DNA of 64,000 bases from a virus. Made by a program: the position numbers and the translations under genes. Where the stretch lies: positions 62,001 through 126,000 of the IMG/VR virus record IMGVR_UViG_3300028283_000002. One strand, 5' to 3'. Shown here in pieces: positions 8,269 through 17,382 of the stretch. Each line of letters begins with the position of its first letter. The first letter of the stretch is position 1. The notes under the pieces were generated by a model, which made no database searches, had not been told where the DNA came from, and was given only the letters and a program-made list of their open reading frames with translations.

Positions 8269-9329
8269 AGTAGATCAACAACACAAAGAATTAATCAGAA
8301 AAATTTTAAGATACGGTTCCACTAAGAAAGATAGAACAGGAGTTGGAACAAAATCTATTTTCGCTCACCAACTGGTGTACGATATGGAAGATGGATTCCC
8401 TTTGCTCACATTAAGGAAAATTCATTCTAAATCATTCATACACGAAATGTTATGGTTCTTAGGAGCTTACGATATGGAAAAATATGGACCTTTTGGAAAC
8501 ACCAATATTAGATATTTATTAGATAACGGTGTAACTTTTTGGAGCGAATGGCCTTATTATTCATATCTTAGAGCAAGAGAGTTTCGTCCAGAATTACCAG
8601 ATATGAATATAAAAGAATTTGAATCTAAAATTATTATAGATGACGAATTTGCCAAAGAATTTGGATCAATAGGACCAGGTTACGGTAAACAATGGACAAA
8701 CTATGGTGGTAAGTTGGAACTTAAAAGAGAAGAAAATAAAAATAATTTCATCATAACTCAAGGATTTAATCAAATAGATAACGTGATCGAATTATTAAAG
8801 AAAGATCCAGACTCACGTCGTATGATAGTAGACGCTTGGAAAGTGGACGAGATAGAAGAAATGTTACTTCCACCTTGTCATTATACATTCCAACTATATA
8901 CAAAAAAAATGAAACCTGAACAGATTTCATGCTTATTCAAGCTGGATAAGTAAAAATAAACTACAATTCGGTAAACCCATGGAAGAATATAATTTCCCAG
9001 AAAGAAAATTATCTATGATGTTAACCATTAGAAGCAACGATTGCGGATTAGGAAACCCTTTTAACGTTGCAGAGTATGCTCTTTTACTTCATATGATTTC
9101 ACAAGTTGTTAATATGGTTCCTAATAAATTGATAATAAATATAGGAGATGCTCACATATATAATAATCATATAGAACAAATGAAAAAATTATTAGATCGT
9201 TCCAGTTATGACCTTCCGACTTTAATATTGAATCAAAATATAAAAAATATTTATGATTTTAGATATGAAGATATAATGATAGAAAATTATAAATCCCACT
9301 CTAATATAAAAATGGACGTTGCAGTTTAA
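8258..9329 (+). pseudogene. thyA: Thymidylate synthase (ThyA), reading frame broken by one base near 8921
   Basis: The first frame gives PNKVDQQHKELIRKIL, DRTGVGTKSIFAHQL (substrate phosphate Arg), SFIHEMLWFL, SRRMIVDAWKVDEIE and LPPCHYTFQLY with the catalytic Cys. After KMKPEQ it goes out of frame and stops at 8953. Dropping one base (the C at about 8921) restores KPERFHAYSSWISKNK and then KLSMMLTIRSNDCGLGNPFN, NVAEYALLL, NIGDAHIYNNHIEQ and a normal end, SNIKMDVAV. All catalytic blocks are present on the two sides. It makes dTMP from dUMP with methylene-tetrahydrofolate for phage DNA synthesis. Either a sequencing insertion or a real inactivating frameshift explains the break. No intron is present. 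Confidence 0.88.
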
Positions 9330-9364
9330 TATTGTAAGGGTACTCTAAATACGACTTTATATTT

Positions 9365-9374
9365 TTAATATATA
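9365..9374 (+). promoter_or_regulatory. Late-type promoter element (TTAATATATA)
   Basis: A copy of the recurrent element, 18 bases before the ATG of the homing endonuclease at 9393. Confidence 0.45.
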
Positions 9375-9392
9375 AGAATAAAAAGTCATCTT

Positions 9393-10214
9393 ATGGAATC
9401 TGGAATTTATAAAATAGTTAATATTACAAATAATAAGTTTTACATAGGTTCTTCTAAAAATTTGAAAAAGAGATGGTGTCAACATAAATCTGATTTAAAT
9501 AGAAATGCTCATCATAGTTTAATTTTACAAAGAGCTTGGAGTAAATATGGCGAGAATTCTTTCGAATTCAATATCATCGAGATATGTGAAGAATCGAAAT
9601 TATTTGAAAAGGAGCAAAAATATATAGACACTTTAAAGCCAAAATATAACGTGGGGTTACAAGCTTGTGGAGGAGATAACTTAACAAATAATCCCAATAG
9701 AGAAGAAATCATTAAAAGAATAGTAATTGGTCTTTACTTTAGAAATCAAAATATGACCGATGGTGAAAAAGAGAAAAGGTCTAATAATTTAAAAGGCGAT
9801 AAAAATCCCAATTTCGGTAATAAATGGACAGAAGAAATGAGGAAAAGCATGAGTGATAGGGTTATTGAACACTTTAAAACACACGATCATTATAAAACTG
9901 GGAAAAAACATAAAGAAATTTTTGGTGAAGAAAAAGCAAAAGAGATAAGTGATAAAATATCTAATTTCGCTTCAACCAGAGTTGGTGAGAAAAACGCTTT
10001 TTATGGTAAACATCATAGTGAAGAAACAAAAAAGATAGCACATGATAGAATGATAGGAAAATATTTTGGCGAACAAAATATTAGATTCTCTATAAATGGT
10101 AAAGAATATGATAGTTTGGGCATAGCATCAAAAGAATTAGATATTCCTATTACCACGATAAGATGGAGAATTAAATCCAACAATGTAAAATTTACAGAAT
10201 ATAAGTATATATAG
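9393..10214 (+). CDS. Free-standing GIY-YIG homing endonuclease with NUMOD3 repeats
   Basis: A 273-residue protein. Residues 1-90 carry the GIY-YIG module: SGIYKIVNITNNKFYIGSS, then KNLKKRWCQHKSDL (catalytic Arg) and FEKEQKYIDTLKPKYNVG (catalytic Glu). The middle has GDKNPNFGNKWTEEMRKSMS and AFYGKHHSEETKK, NUMOD3-type DNA-binding repeats, and the end has a helix-turn-helix (DSLGIASKELDIPITTIRW). It lies directly downstream of thyA, as I-TevI is associated with td in T4, but here the thyA 3' end is intact and the gene is not in an intron. A strong terminator follows. Confidence 0.9.
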   Translation: MESGIYKIVNITNNKFYIGSSKNLKKRWCQHKSDLNRNAHHSLILQRAWSKYGENSFEFNIIEICEESKLFEKEQKYIDTLKPKYNVGLQACGGDNLTNNPNREEIIKRIVIGLYFRNQNMTDGEKEKRSNNLKGDKNPNFGNKWTEEMRKSMSDRVIEHFKTHDHYKTGKKHKEIFGEEKAKEISDKISNFASTRVGEKNAFYGKHHSEETKKIAHDRMIGKYFGEQNIRFSINGKEYDSLGIASKELDIPITTIRWRIKSNNVKFTEYKYI

Positions 10215-10237
10215 ACGTTCAGCTTTATTTGTCCATT

Positions 10238-10266
10238 AAACCACTCTCATGAGAGTGGTTTTTTAT
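10238..10266 (+). terminator. Rho-independent terminator
   Basis: AAACCACTCTCATGAGAGTGGTTT is given here as a perfect stem (AACCACTCTC / GAGAGTGGTT around AT) followed by a T run. It closes the 5.5-10.2 kb plus-strand series. Confidence 0.85.
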
Positions 10267-10276
10267 TTTTAAATTT

Positions 10277-10286
10277 TTATATATAG
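10277..10286 (+). promoter_or_regulatory. Late-type promoter element, 4 nt before ATG
   Basis: TTATATATAG, then CCAC, then the ATG at 10291. With start-site spacing as in T4 late promoters, transcription would begin at the A of the start codon. Confidence 0.55.
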
Positions 10287-10290
10287 CCAC

Positions 10291-10821
10291 ATGATAAAAG
10301 AATTTTCATCTTTCTTAAATGAAACTAGAATCTATGGTGAACTTGTTCCTGTTAAACATGATGGGTCTAATGTTAAAGTGGGCGATGAAGTTAGACATCA
10401 AGACTATGGTGAAGGAGTAGTTAAAAATATTCGTGAACAATTTGGTGTTAAAGTAATAAAAGTTCATTTTCTTTATGTTGTACCTGGTGGAGAAACAAGG
10501 GAGATAAGAGCTGACACCGAAAGGGATTTTGAAGTGGTAGAAACTCCAGATTTTATTGAGGTTGAAGGTGATGTTAGAGATTATATTAAACCAGGTGACA
10601 TTGTACAACACATCACTTATGGTAATTGTATAGTGTTAAGTGTGCGTCTAACTAGACCTTTAGTGGATCTTAAAGTTATTAGTACAAACGTATCAAGGGA
10701 GATAAGAACAGATTTAGGAGTCTTGAAAATAAGGAATAGTTCAATGGAAAAACCTAAACAACCAAGAAGAAGAATAAGATGGTATGATCACGGTAAATTG
10801 GATAATGAATGGATTACATAA
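10291..10821 (+). CDS. Candidate packaged protein with tandem SH3/tudor-like domains
   Basis: A 176-residue protein beginning MIKEFSSFLNETRIYGE: a capsid-targeting pattern with L-N-E. It then has two similar small beta barrels, VKVGDEVRHQDYGEGVVKNI (about 29-48) and IKPGDIVQHITYGNCIVLSV (about 100-119). The G-D-x-V-x-H-x-x-Y/F-G-x-G-x-V pattern is found in the tudor-like tails of UvrD/PcrA and in CarD-type proteins, where it contacts RNA polymerase; that partner is only a suggestion here. The C-terminus IRWYDHGKLD shares the R-W-Y-x-x-G-K-L motif with the proteins at 11619 and 37602. Confidence 0.72.
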   Translation: MIKEFSSFLNETRIYGELVPVKHDGSNVKVGDEVRHQDYGEGVVKNIREQFGVKVIKVHFLYVVPGGETREIRADTERDFEVVETPDFIEVEGDVRDYIKPGDIVQHITYGNCIVLSVRLTRPLVDLKVISTNVSREIRTDLGVLKIRNSSMEKPKQPRRRIRWYDHGKLDNEWIT

Positions 10822-10837
10822 AAAATATATAAATAAC

Positions 10838-11044
10838 ATGGAAAACCTAATTAATTTCAATAAATTCGTAAATGAGGAATATATGTACAGACAATCTGCC
10901 GATACTAAGCCCGAAAGACACGGAAAATCGAAACAATATTTTATTTCAGCTTTAGTTAAAAGAGGACATGATAAAAAGAAATTAGATAAAATGTCTATCG
11001 CTGAACTTGGCAAATTACACGCCAGCGCAAAAAAAGAAAAATAA
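10838..11044 (+). CDS. Small candidate packaged protein
   Basis: I chose the ATG at 10838, giving MENLINFNKFVNEEYMYRQ, a capsid-targeting-like start. An in-frame ATG at 10784 would lie inside the previous gene. The 68-residue product has a C-terminal helical piece, KKLDKMSIAELGKLHASAKKEK, resembling DNA- or RNA-binding SAP-like helices. The stop TAA is immediately followed by the ATG of the protease gene. Confidence 0.6.
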   Translation: MENLINFNKFVNEEYMYRQSADTKPERHGKSKQYFISALVKRGHDKKKLDKMSIAELGKLHASAKKEK

Positions 11045-11626
11045 ATGGATAAAATATCCCTCTTACTTGAGAAATCTGATGTGCCAGTCAAGATATTAAA
11101 TTATCCTGAAGTTCGCCAATCTACCAAAGATAGATGTGGTATAGACGCCGTTCAAACTGTTCTTCAATATTACGGTGAAGATTATAGAGAAGACGAACTT
11201 TTGAGCAGCCTTAGAAATAAAAACACTTATCTATCTGATAATATGGAAAGCGCTAGAGTTAATAATGTAGTAAATCTTTTCAAAGAAAAAGAATATAAGA
11301 TTGATTTTAAACGAATGAACATCAATGATATAATAGGATATTTAAATAGAGATATTCCTGTTATTTTATTAATACAGGCTTGGGGTGAAGTAGATGATTA
11401 CGAAGAAGAATGGAAGAGTGGGCATTACGTTGTGGCTGTAGGATATACAAAGAATAAAATATTATTTGAGGACCCAGCTACATTTCAAATGACTTATTTA
11501 ACTTTTGATGAATTAATGGTAAGGTGGCACGACGAGGACGAGGACAGAAGATATATTAATTTTGGTATAGCTGTATATGGTAAGCAACCAAAGTTTGATA
11601 AAAATAAATGGTTAAAGATTGGTTAA
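11045..11626 (+). CDS. C39-like papain-fold cysteine peptidase
   Basis: A 193-residue protein. STKDRCGIDAVQTVLQYYG (about 26-44) contains the Gln/Cys-type active-site helix. SGHYVVAVGYTK (about 127-138) supplies the His, and ILFEDPATF (about 141-149) the Asp, with spacing typical of Peptidase_C39/C39-like domains. Those domains cut Gly-Gly leader peptides or act as stand-alone proteases. It is flanked on both sides by capsid-targeted candidates. Its own N-terminus (MDKISLLLEKSDV) has an L-L-E that could be processed. It could be an injected protease or a processing enzyme; the sequence does not decide. Confidence 0.78.
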   Translation: MDKISLLLEKSDVPVKILNYPEVRQSTKDRCGIDAVQTVLQYYGEDYREDELLSSLRNKNTYLSDNMESARVNNVVNLFKEKEYKIDFKRMNINDIIGYLNRDIPVILLIQAWGEVDDYEEEWKSGHYVVAVGYTKNKILFEDPATFQMTYLTFDELMVRWHDEDEDRRYINFGIAVYGKQPKFDKNKWLKIG

Positions 11627-12176
11627 GAATTACTCGACATATATGAATGAAGCAAAGGGTGATCAACTTTTCAAAGAAGGTGAAGTGGCTTATTTTAATG
11701 GTGATGATTGGTCTTCAAATATGGGACAGTGTGAAATTATTGTGTCTGGATTTAACACTAAAAAGAAGACATGGGAATATAGGATAAAAGTAGGAACTAT
11801 GACTTTTTGGACAGAAGAGACACACATAAAGCATTTGGAAAAAGAAGAGCCAGTTAAAACGAAGGCAGCTGTAAGATGGTACAAGGGTGGTAAACTCAGC
11901 GCACCAATACCATCAGAAGATGTTCCAGAATATGTTGATTTTATAACTAATGATAAATTTAGACAATTCTTGATAGATAATAATGATTATACAAATTATA
12001 TTGAAAATGTGAAGAGATATTGCGGTAGATTGCCTCAATTTATAGAAAGATTTAGTGATAATGATCAAAGAGAACTTATAAATCACGCTTTCACTTGGGA
12101 CAGAACACCAGAAGATTATAATTATTGGAGCGATTTAAATCAAAAATGGAAAGAAATATATCAAACATATAGATAA
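11619..12176 (+). CDS. Candidate packaged protein with SH3-like domain and RWYxxGKL motif
   Basis: A 185-residue protein with N-terminus MVKNYSTYMNEAKGD (capsid-targeting pattern, M-N-E). Residues 15-75 look like a small beta barrel (LFKEGEVAYFNGDDW ... GTMTFWTEETHIKHLE). AVRWYKGGKLSAP then matches the motif in the proteins at 10291 and 37602, and a helical C-terminal domain follows. It overlaps the protease gene by eight bases and abuts the next gene without a gap, so it lies in one operon. Function unknown. Confidence 0.7.
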   Translation: MVKNYSTYMNEAKGDQLFKEGEVAYFNGDDWSSNMGQCEIIVSGFNTKKKTWEYRIKVGTMTFWTEETHIKHLEKEEPVKTKAAVRWYKGGKLSAPIPSEDVPEYVDFITNDKFRQFLIDNNDYTNYIENVKRYCGRLPQFIERFSDNDQRELINHAFTWDRTPEDYNYWSDLNQKWKEIYQTYR

Positions 12177-13241
12177 ATGATAAAAAAATATAACACATAT
12201 ATAAACGAAGGAGTTAAGGATAAACCTAAATTCTTTAATATCAAGGACGTTTTTGATAAATTTCCAGGTAGTATTTCGATTGCTGAGAAGGAACTTCAAA
12301 ATCTTGTAATCGGGGAATTATGTGTTTGGTATGTAGTTGGTTCCAGTTCGTTGAAAAAACAAGTGGTAAGTGAAGTAGAAATTAGAAAGTTTCATCAAGT
12401 ATATTTTAACGGTTTTCACGTCAACGCTGATTATAGTATAGAAATAGAACAAAAAAGCAAAGAAGACAATTCTTTGAGAACTACAATAGATGATGAAATA
12501 CAATCATATATAGATAAACTTAAAAATGGTCGACCAAAGAAACATGAGATAGTTGGTTTTCCAACTGGTGAGGTATTGTATGTTACAAGAGACGAGATGC
12601 AAAAATTATTAGATAATGGGCTTGTGAGATATGAGAAGTGGATGAAATGGAGAGATACAGATTATAAAGACATATATTTTTTTAGAGATCAAGTCTATCA
12701 TCAAATTAGAAAAGTTTTAGACGATACATATAAAAAACCAATAAAATCTAATGTTGAAGAGAAAGACGAATACGATATTGGTGACGTTGTTGTTTGTACT
12801 GGTTCTTCTGGTAGATTAGTACTTGAAGATAGAATAGGTAAAATTGTTGATAAAGTCAAAAAACCAAAAGAACAAGATTATTCTTATCTGGTATCATTTT
12901 TAATGAAATTTAGTTTCTATCTTTTAGATGGAAATAAATGGTGGATGAAAGAAAATAATATAAAAGGATTATATACTGGTGATATTCAAACTCAAATACA
13001 ACTAGCCAAACTACAAGATAAAAGACAACCACCACCCGAAGTTGAAAAATTTATGAGCGATTTTCTAGAAGAACACGAAATAGATGACGATTATCATTTA
13101 AAACAACTATTTAAATCTGGCGCAAATAAAGTAGTTATAGATCAAGGGAATGATAATATAAAAACAATAGAACCAAAACCTATGTCTATACAATCAGATG
13201 ATTACGAAGATGAAGAAGAAATGGATCAACAAAATGATTAA
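12177..13241 (+). CDS. Candidate packaged protein
   Basis: A 354-residue protein starting MIKKYNTYINEGVKDK with a clear I-N-E site. It has a region of mixed alpha/beta, then YDIGDVVVCTGSSGRLVLED, another G-D-x-V SH3/KOW-like barrel (about 195-240), and an acidic tail (SDDYEDEEEMDQQND). The TAA overlaps the next ATG in ATGATTAA. No enzyme motif is seen. Confidence 0.7.
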   Translation: MIKKYNTYINEGVKDKPKFFNIKDVFDKFPGSISIAEKELQNLVIGELCVWYVVGSSSLKKQVVSEVEIRKFHQVYFNGFHVNADYSIEIEQKSKEDNSLRTTIDDEIQSYIDKLKNGRPKKHEIVGFPTGEVLYVTRDEMQKLLDNGLVRYEKWMKWRDTDYKDIYFFRDQVYHQIRKVLDDTYKKPIKSNVEEKDEYDIGDVVVCTGSSGRLVLEDRIGKIVDKVKKPKEQDYSYLVSFLMKFSFYLLDGNKWWMKENNIKGLYTGDIQTQIQLAKLQDKRQPPPEVEKFMSDFLEEHEIDDDYHLKQLFKSGANKVVIDQGNDNIKTIEPKPMSIQSDDYEDEEEMDQQND

Positions 13242-15009
13242 GAAATTTAAAACATATAACGAAGAGTTTTCTTTCGATAAAATCGAGAGCGAGGAGATTG
13301 TTATTGATATTAATGACTATGCCGAAGAATACGATAATATCTTTAAAGATAAATTCAGATGCGTTAAAGCTGTTGGACCTATTCATCAAGAAGGTGAAAT
13401 CTTTAATGTGAAAGATTTGTTTAAAGGTACATTTGGAATGTGGATAACAAGTAAATCAAGATACGATGTGACTGAAAAATTTAAAATTATAAAAGGTTTC
13501 GATTGTGATATAGAATTCCTACAATTGAAAAAAGGTAATTATATTATGATTTGGCCGGGTAAACAACAAAGAATAAATGACGCTGATCCAAATTACGAAC
13601 CTTATCCAGGAGCACCAAAGAGAAAAGCGAGAATGAAAGGATCAAAAGAAAATTCTTTAAAAAGATTATCTAGAATATTTAGTGAACATAATAAAATTTT
13701 TATTCCAGCCAATAGAGTTGTAATGTACAATTTAGTGGAATATTTAAGAGACGCCCAAGAGAAACTTATAGGCGGTTATTTTTGGGAAACATCATCAGGC
13801 ACTGTTGTAAGAGGAACTACCGATAAAAGATATACAGGTAAACAAGAAGAAATAGTTATCACAAGACCTAGATACATATACACAAACGGTGATCATTTAA
13901 TATTAAAAAGCCAAAAAGTAGGAGGAACAGTTTGGGACAGAGAAAAAGAAACTTATTTAGATATAAATAAACCCATCTACGGTAAAATGGTACATTGGAT
14001 TGATCCAGAACTAGATCCATACGGTGAGGAGGAATGGGACGATGAAGTTAGAGAAATCACTGAAATCCGAAGTTTTGATAAATTTATACCAACAGGTAAA
14101 TCTATTTCCAGTAATGAGATAGAAGATATGATAGAAAAAAGAGACGTAAGAGTTCTTAATGAAGATTATATAGGACGGGTAATGGTTTCAGATTTACCAA
14201 ATTATTACATACATATAACTAATTGGATAATTAATAATGATGGAAGACAGCGGTATAAAGGATTAAGATTTTATTACGATAATTACTACGATCCAAATGG
14301 AAAACATTATCAATTTACAACTGAAAGGGTTTACTATTTCAAATCTAACATTACAATTACCACTTATAAAGAAATTGATCCTATGATAATTATAGATGAA
14401 AGAGATCCATATGGAGAAGAAGATTGGCGTGAATACGTGATAAGTGAACAATTTAATGAAGAATACACTCCTCCTAAACCAAAACTTGTTTTAGATAGAA
14501 CACTTAATTTTAGTGATTTTCTTAGATTTGATCTTCTCGGACTTAAAAAGTTAAATCTTGTTAGAGATTTTATGTTAGAACAAATTGTTATTATTAAACA
14601 GGGGCATAATAACGCTAGAACAAAAGGTAGGGTATATCACATTAAACCAATTAAAATAGATGGCGATCAATATTACGAGATTAAAATGACTACAAAACAA
14701 GGGGATAAATCAATTATTATTGGTGACGCTGATAAATTTAAAGTTAAACCTCCTAAACAAATTAAATATAAAATAGATCCATGCGGTGAAGAAGATTGGG
14801 AATTATTGGGGGATGACGTTCCGGATGTTAAATCAAAAGTCATTAAGGGTAAAGGAAAAATCAAGAATAATGGGTATTTCAGCCACACCTTTCCGGTCAA
14901 AAAAGATTTTTATAAAATTTTAAAAGATATTCGACATCAAGCGATTCAAAAAGAAGATTTTGAAAAGTTTTTAAAAGAAAAACGAAAAAAGGAAAACGAA
15001 GAAGATTAG
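13234..15009 (+). CDS. Candidate packaged protein with three internal DP(Y/C)GEE(D/E)W motifs
   Basis: The start at 13234 is preferred over 13198 because it gives MIKKFKTYNEEFSFD and the compact ATGATTAA overlap seen elsewhere in the window. The 591-residue protein has three similar modules, each ending in a tag copy: LDPYGEEEWDDEV, RDPYGEEDWREYV and IDPCGEEDWELL. The middle copies show that the tag is not restricted to C-termini. The modules carry beta-rich sequence such as KGNYIMIWPGKQQ. The third copy has Cys in place of Tyr. It reads as a tandem array of one domain plus tag. Confidence 0.75.
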   Translation: MIKKFKTYNEEFSFDKIESEEIVIDINDYAEEYDNIFKDKFRCVKAVGPIHQEGEIFNVKDLFKGTFGMWITSKSRYDVTEKFKIIKGFDCDIEFLQLKKGNYIMIWPGKQQRINDADPNYEPYPGAPKRKARMKGSKENSLKRLSRIFSEHNKIFIPANRVVMYNLVEYLRDAQEKLIGGYFWETSSGTVVRGTTDKRYTGKQEEIVITRPRYIYTNGDHLILKSQKVGGTVWDREKETYLDINKPIYGKMVHWIDPELDPYGEEEWDDEVREITEIRSFDKFIPTGKSISSNEIEDMIEKRDVRVLNEDYIGRVMVSDLPNYYIHITNWIINNDGRQRYKGLRFYYDNYYDPNGKHYQFTTERVYYFKSNITITTYKEIDPMIIIDERDPYGEEDWREYVISEQFNEEYTPPKPKLVLDRTLNFSDFLRFDLLGLKKLNLVRDFMLEQIVIIKQGHNNARTKGRVYHIKPIKIDGDQYYEIKMTTKQGDKSIIIGDADKFKVKPPKQIKYKIDPCGEEDWELLGDDVPDVKSKVIKGKGKIKNNGYFSHTFPVKKDFYKILKDIRHQAIQKEDFEKFLKEKRKKENEED

Positions 15010-15059
15010 ATATTGGATAAAAACCAGAAAAGAATCGAATTATAATAAATATAATCCAA

Positions 15060-15881
15060 ATGAACTCAATTATTAAAATAAACGGTAGAGAACTAAAACC
15101 CTATATTTGGAATCTATACAATGGTCATAAAACCAACGATATAGATTACTATTATAGTAGAATGATGGAAGCTGAACTTAAAACAGAAGAATTAGGTAAA
15201 ATTGGCGAACTTCCTATATTTCTTGTTCAAAACGATCACGTTATAGGTCAACCTAATATTCTTATTATGGGCGGAGTCCACGGCGAGGAATCTGCCGGTT
15301 CTTGGGGCATATTGAATACGATGATGAAATTGAAGTTGATGAAAATTCACGCTAATGTTTCTTTCATTCCTATTATGAACCCTTACGGATTTAGTAAAGG
15401 CATAAGATTTAACGAACAACTAAAATCTGTTAATAGTGGTTATTTTAGGACAAAATCTGGCAAACCAGAACTAACAGAAGAAGGTAAGATTTTAAATAAA
15501 AATTTTGTTAGATTAACAGAATTAGCAAGAAACGGATTCCTGTCTTGCCACGAAGATACAGATGAAAATCATTTCTTTATCTACGAAATTATACACGACG
15601 CTAAACCAGATTTCTTTTGCACTGAACTTCAGAACATTGGAATTAGATATTTCGGTAAACGTCCAGACGGTCCTTCTTATCAAGGAACAACAAAAGACGG
15701 CGTTGTGATGAACGAAAAAGACGGCACAATAGATGATTATTTATTTACAATAGGTGGTATTCATAGAGCTATTACTACTGAAACACCAGGACACGAAGAT
15801 ATAAACAAAAGAGTATTTGTTTACGAACAATTAATAACTAAATTTATAGAATTAAATAACGCTGGAAATTTTTGGAGATAA
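15060..15881 (+). CDS. M14-like zinc carboxypeptidase / succinylglutamate desuccinylase-type hydrolase
   Basis: A 273-residue protein. ILIMGGVHGEESAGSW (about 67-82) has the H-x-x-E zinc ligands, NPYGFSKGIRFN (about 104-115) the Asn/Arg substrate block, LSCHEDTDENHFF the third ligand His, and AITTETPGH the catalytic Glu. This order fits M14 carboxypeptidases and the related AstE/aspartoacylase group. It could trim peptides (for example cell wall or processed virion proteins) or small amides. It follows the packaged-protein operon by about 50 bases and has no capsid-targeting start. Confidence 0.82.
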   Translation: MNSIIKINGRELKPYIWNLYNGHKTNDIDYYYSRMMEAELKTEELGKIGELPIFLVQNDHVIGQPNILIMGGVHGEESAGSWGILNTMMKLKLMKIHANVSFIPIMNPYGFSKGIRFNEQLKSVNSGYFRTKSGKPELTEEGKILNKNFVRLTELARNGFLSCHEDTDENHFFIYEIIHDAKPDFFCTELQNIGIRYFGKRPDGPSYQGTTKDGVVMNEKDGTIDDYLFTIGGIHRAITTETPGHEDINKRVFVYEQLITKFIELNNAGNFWR

Positions 15882-16223
15882 TTAATTAAGACTCCTTCTA
15901 TATCTTCTTTCTTGATTCATTATACCAACATTCACTAAATCAACTATTTCCTCACCCCTTTTCTTTTTATTTTTAATCTCCTCTTTATATTCATCTGGAT
16001 CGAGTCTATCTTTAACAAGGGTCATGTATTCGAAATCAGAAATTTTACTTATATCGTTTGTGTGGCAAAACTTACAGTTTGTGGCTTCGTCATTAAATGT
16101 TTTAAACAAAGCGTTACATTTATTGCATTTGTAATAAGCTGTGAGATCTTCTTTTGATGTTACTAATGGAGCAGCTCCAATTTGCTCTGCTTCAAAAGTT
16201 TTAAAATCCATTATGTTTCTCAT
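15882..16223 (-). CDS. Candidate packaged zinc-ribbon protein
   Basis: A 113-residue protein, MRNIMDFKTFEAEQIGAAP. An ATG at 16211 would give MDFKTFEAE, closer to the capsid-targeting form, so the start is open. YYKCNKCNALF and TNCKFCHTN give two C-x2-C pairs, a zinc ribbon. The C-terminus is basic. Its stop abuts the convergent M14 gene with no gap. Confidence 0.65.
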   Translation of the reverse strand: MRNIMDFKTFEAEQIGAAPLVTSKEDLTAYYKCNKCNALFKTFNDEATNCKFCHTNDISKISDFEYMTLVKDRLDPDEYKEEIKNKKKRGEEIVDLVNVGIMNQERRYRRSLN

Positions 16224-16266
16224 CGACGATATATTTTTTAACTATATATCGTTTTAGAAAAATGAA

Positions 16267-16410
16267 TTATTTAGATTCGAGTATTATTTTAAGATCGTTA
16301 ACAGCTTCTTCCCATTTTTGATTTTGTACTGCTTTCCATTTCAAATTCCTGGATTCATTCATTAAGAACCTTGCGTTCTCAAGTTGTTTAATCAATTCTA
16401 AATCTTCCAT
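16267..16410 (-). CDS. Small helical protein (47 residues)
   Basis: MEDLELIKQLENARFLMNES followed by KWKAVQNQKWEEAVNDLKIILESK. It looks like a two-helix hairpin and has a faint resemblance to UVR-type motifs (K-W-E-E-A-V-x-x-L). It lies in line with the minus-strand genes on both sides. Too short for a firm call. Confidence 0.45.
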   Translation of the reverse strand: MEDLELIKQLENARFLMNESRNLKWKAVQNQKWEEAVNDLKIILESK

Positions 16411-16424
16411 ATATTCTTTTATTT

Positions 16425-16844
16425 TTATATATTATTAAAGACGTCGTCTGATAGAGGGAAACTAACAAAACCTTTGGTTAATTTAGGATCAATGGGTTTG
16501 CCTTCTTCGAATTGTTTATTAACAGTTTCGTGTCTATTAATCATTTCTTGTACTGTTTCTTCGTCAAAAAGTGGAAGAAATCTTTTAATTTCTTCTTCAA
16601 CTTCATCTAATTCTTCTTGTGTCCAATTGTGGGGTTGAACCCATTCTATATTTAAATCGTAAACAGAATGTTCGTCACCAAGATTAACGTGGAAACATTG
16701 ACCAAGATTTAAATGATCTTTATCAATCATATCCAGTGGAAGATCCATTGTATAATTTAAACCGTAATCTTCTTTCTTTAATCTAACAGTTACTAGATCA
16801 AGTTTTTCTTCTATACTTTCAATAAAACCAAAATATCTATTCAT
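16425..16844 (-). CDS. Hypothetical protein
   Basis: A 139-residue protein with a beta-rich N-terminal half (NRYFGFIESIEEKLDLVTVR, LDMIDKDHLNLGQCFHVNLG) and an acidic helical second half. Its start overlaps the end of the metallophosphoesterase gene by eight bases, so they are co-translated. No family recognised. Confidence 0.65.
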   Translation of the reverse strand: MNRYFGFIESIEEKLDLVTVRLKKEDYGLNYTMDLPLDMIDKDHLNLGQCFHVNLGDEHSVYDLNIEWVQPHNWTQEELDEVEEEIKRFLPLFDEETVQEMINRHETVNKQFEEGKPIDPKLTKGFVSFPLSDDVFNNI

Positions 16845-17382
16845 TTCTTTGCCTTTCTATATATTCAATTATTTGTACTATTGATAATGGTACGTAACCA
16901 ACGTTGTCTACTCCAACGTCAATAACACCTGGTGCGTGAAAGTATTCACCGTGATGTTCGTAGATTCCGTGAACGTGTCCGTGAAGACAAATTATATCAG
17001 AACCTTTTGCTGGGTAATGTGGATAATGACTCATGGAAAAATTATAAGTTTTACCGTTGTGTTGGTAAGACATTTCGTGTGAGTAATCCCACCATTGAAT
17101 TAAACCTGAGTTTTTGTAGTTGTTAAGCATGTATGTTCTATCATGATTACCTTTAATCATGTATTTAATGCCGTTTAGTTTACATAAAAGATTCCTAGCG
17201 AATCTCTTAGACATAGTAAGACTAAAATCACCAAGATAGTAAACCTCGTCTTCGGGTTTAATAACTTTGTTCCAAGATTCTGTCATGTGTTTGTTCATCG
17301 AATGAACATCACCAAATTGTCTGTTACAGAATCCAATAATATTGCGATGCCCAAAATGGTGATCTGATGATACATATATCAT
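16837..17382 (-). CDS. Calcineurin-like metallophosphoesterase
   Basis: A 181-residue protein with the full set of metal-binding blocks: VSSDHHFGH (4-12), YYLGDFSL (about 48-55), IKGNHDRTY (about 76-84), SMSHYPHYP and CLHGHVHG. Single-domain phosphoesterases of this size act on cyclic or RNA/nucleotide phosphodiesters. In a phage this could include 2',3'-cyclic phosphates or cyclic-nucleotide defence signals, which is speculation. RtcB and an RNA ligase elsewhere in the window make RNA-end chemistry a reasonable context. Confidence 0.88.
   Translation of the reverse strand: MIYVSSDHHFGHRNIIGFCNRQFGDVHSMNKHMTESWNKVIKPEDEVYYLGDFSLTMSKRFARNLLCKLNGIKYMIKGNHDRTYMLNNYKNSGLIQWWDYSHEMSYQHNGKTYNFSMSHYPHYPAKGSDIICLHGHVHGIYEHHGEYFHAPGVIDVGVDNVGYVPLSIVQIIEYIERQRNE

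Noticed and set aside
8258-10214. A thyA group I intron with internal homing endonuclease, as in T4 td/I-TevI
   Set aside because: The thyA C-terminus (NIKMDVAV) is reached before the endonuclease starts, and the coding break at 8921 is a one-base shift with no intervening sequence.
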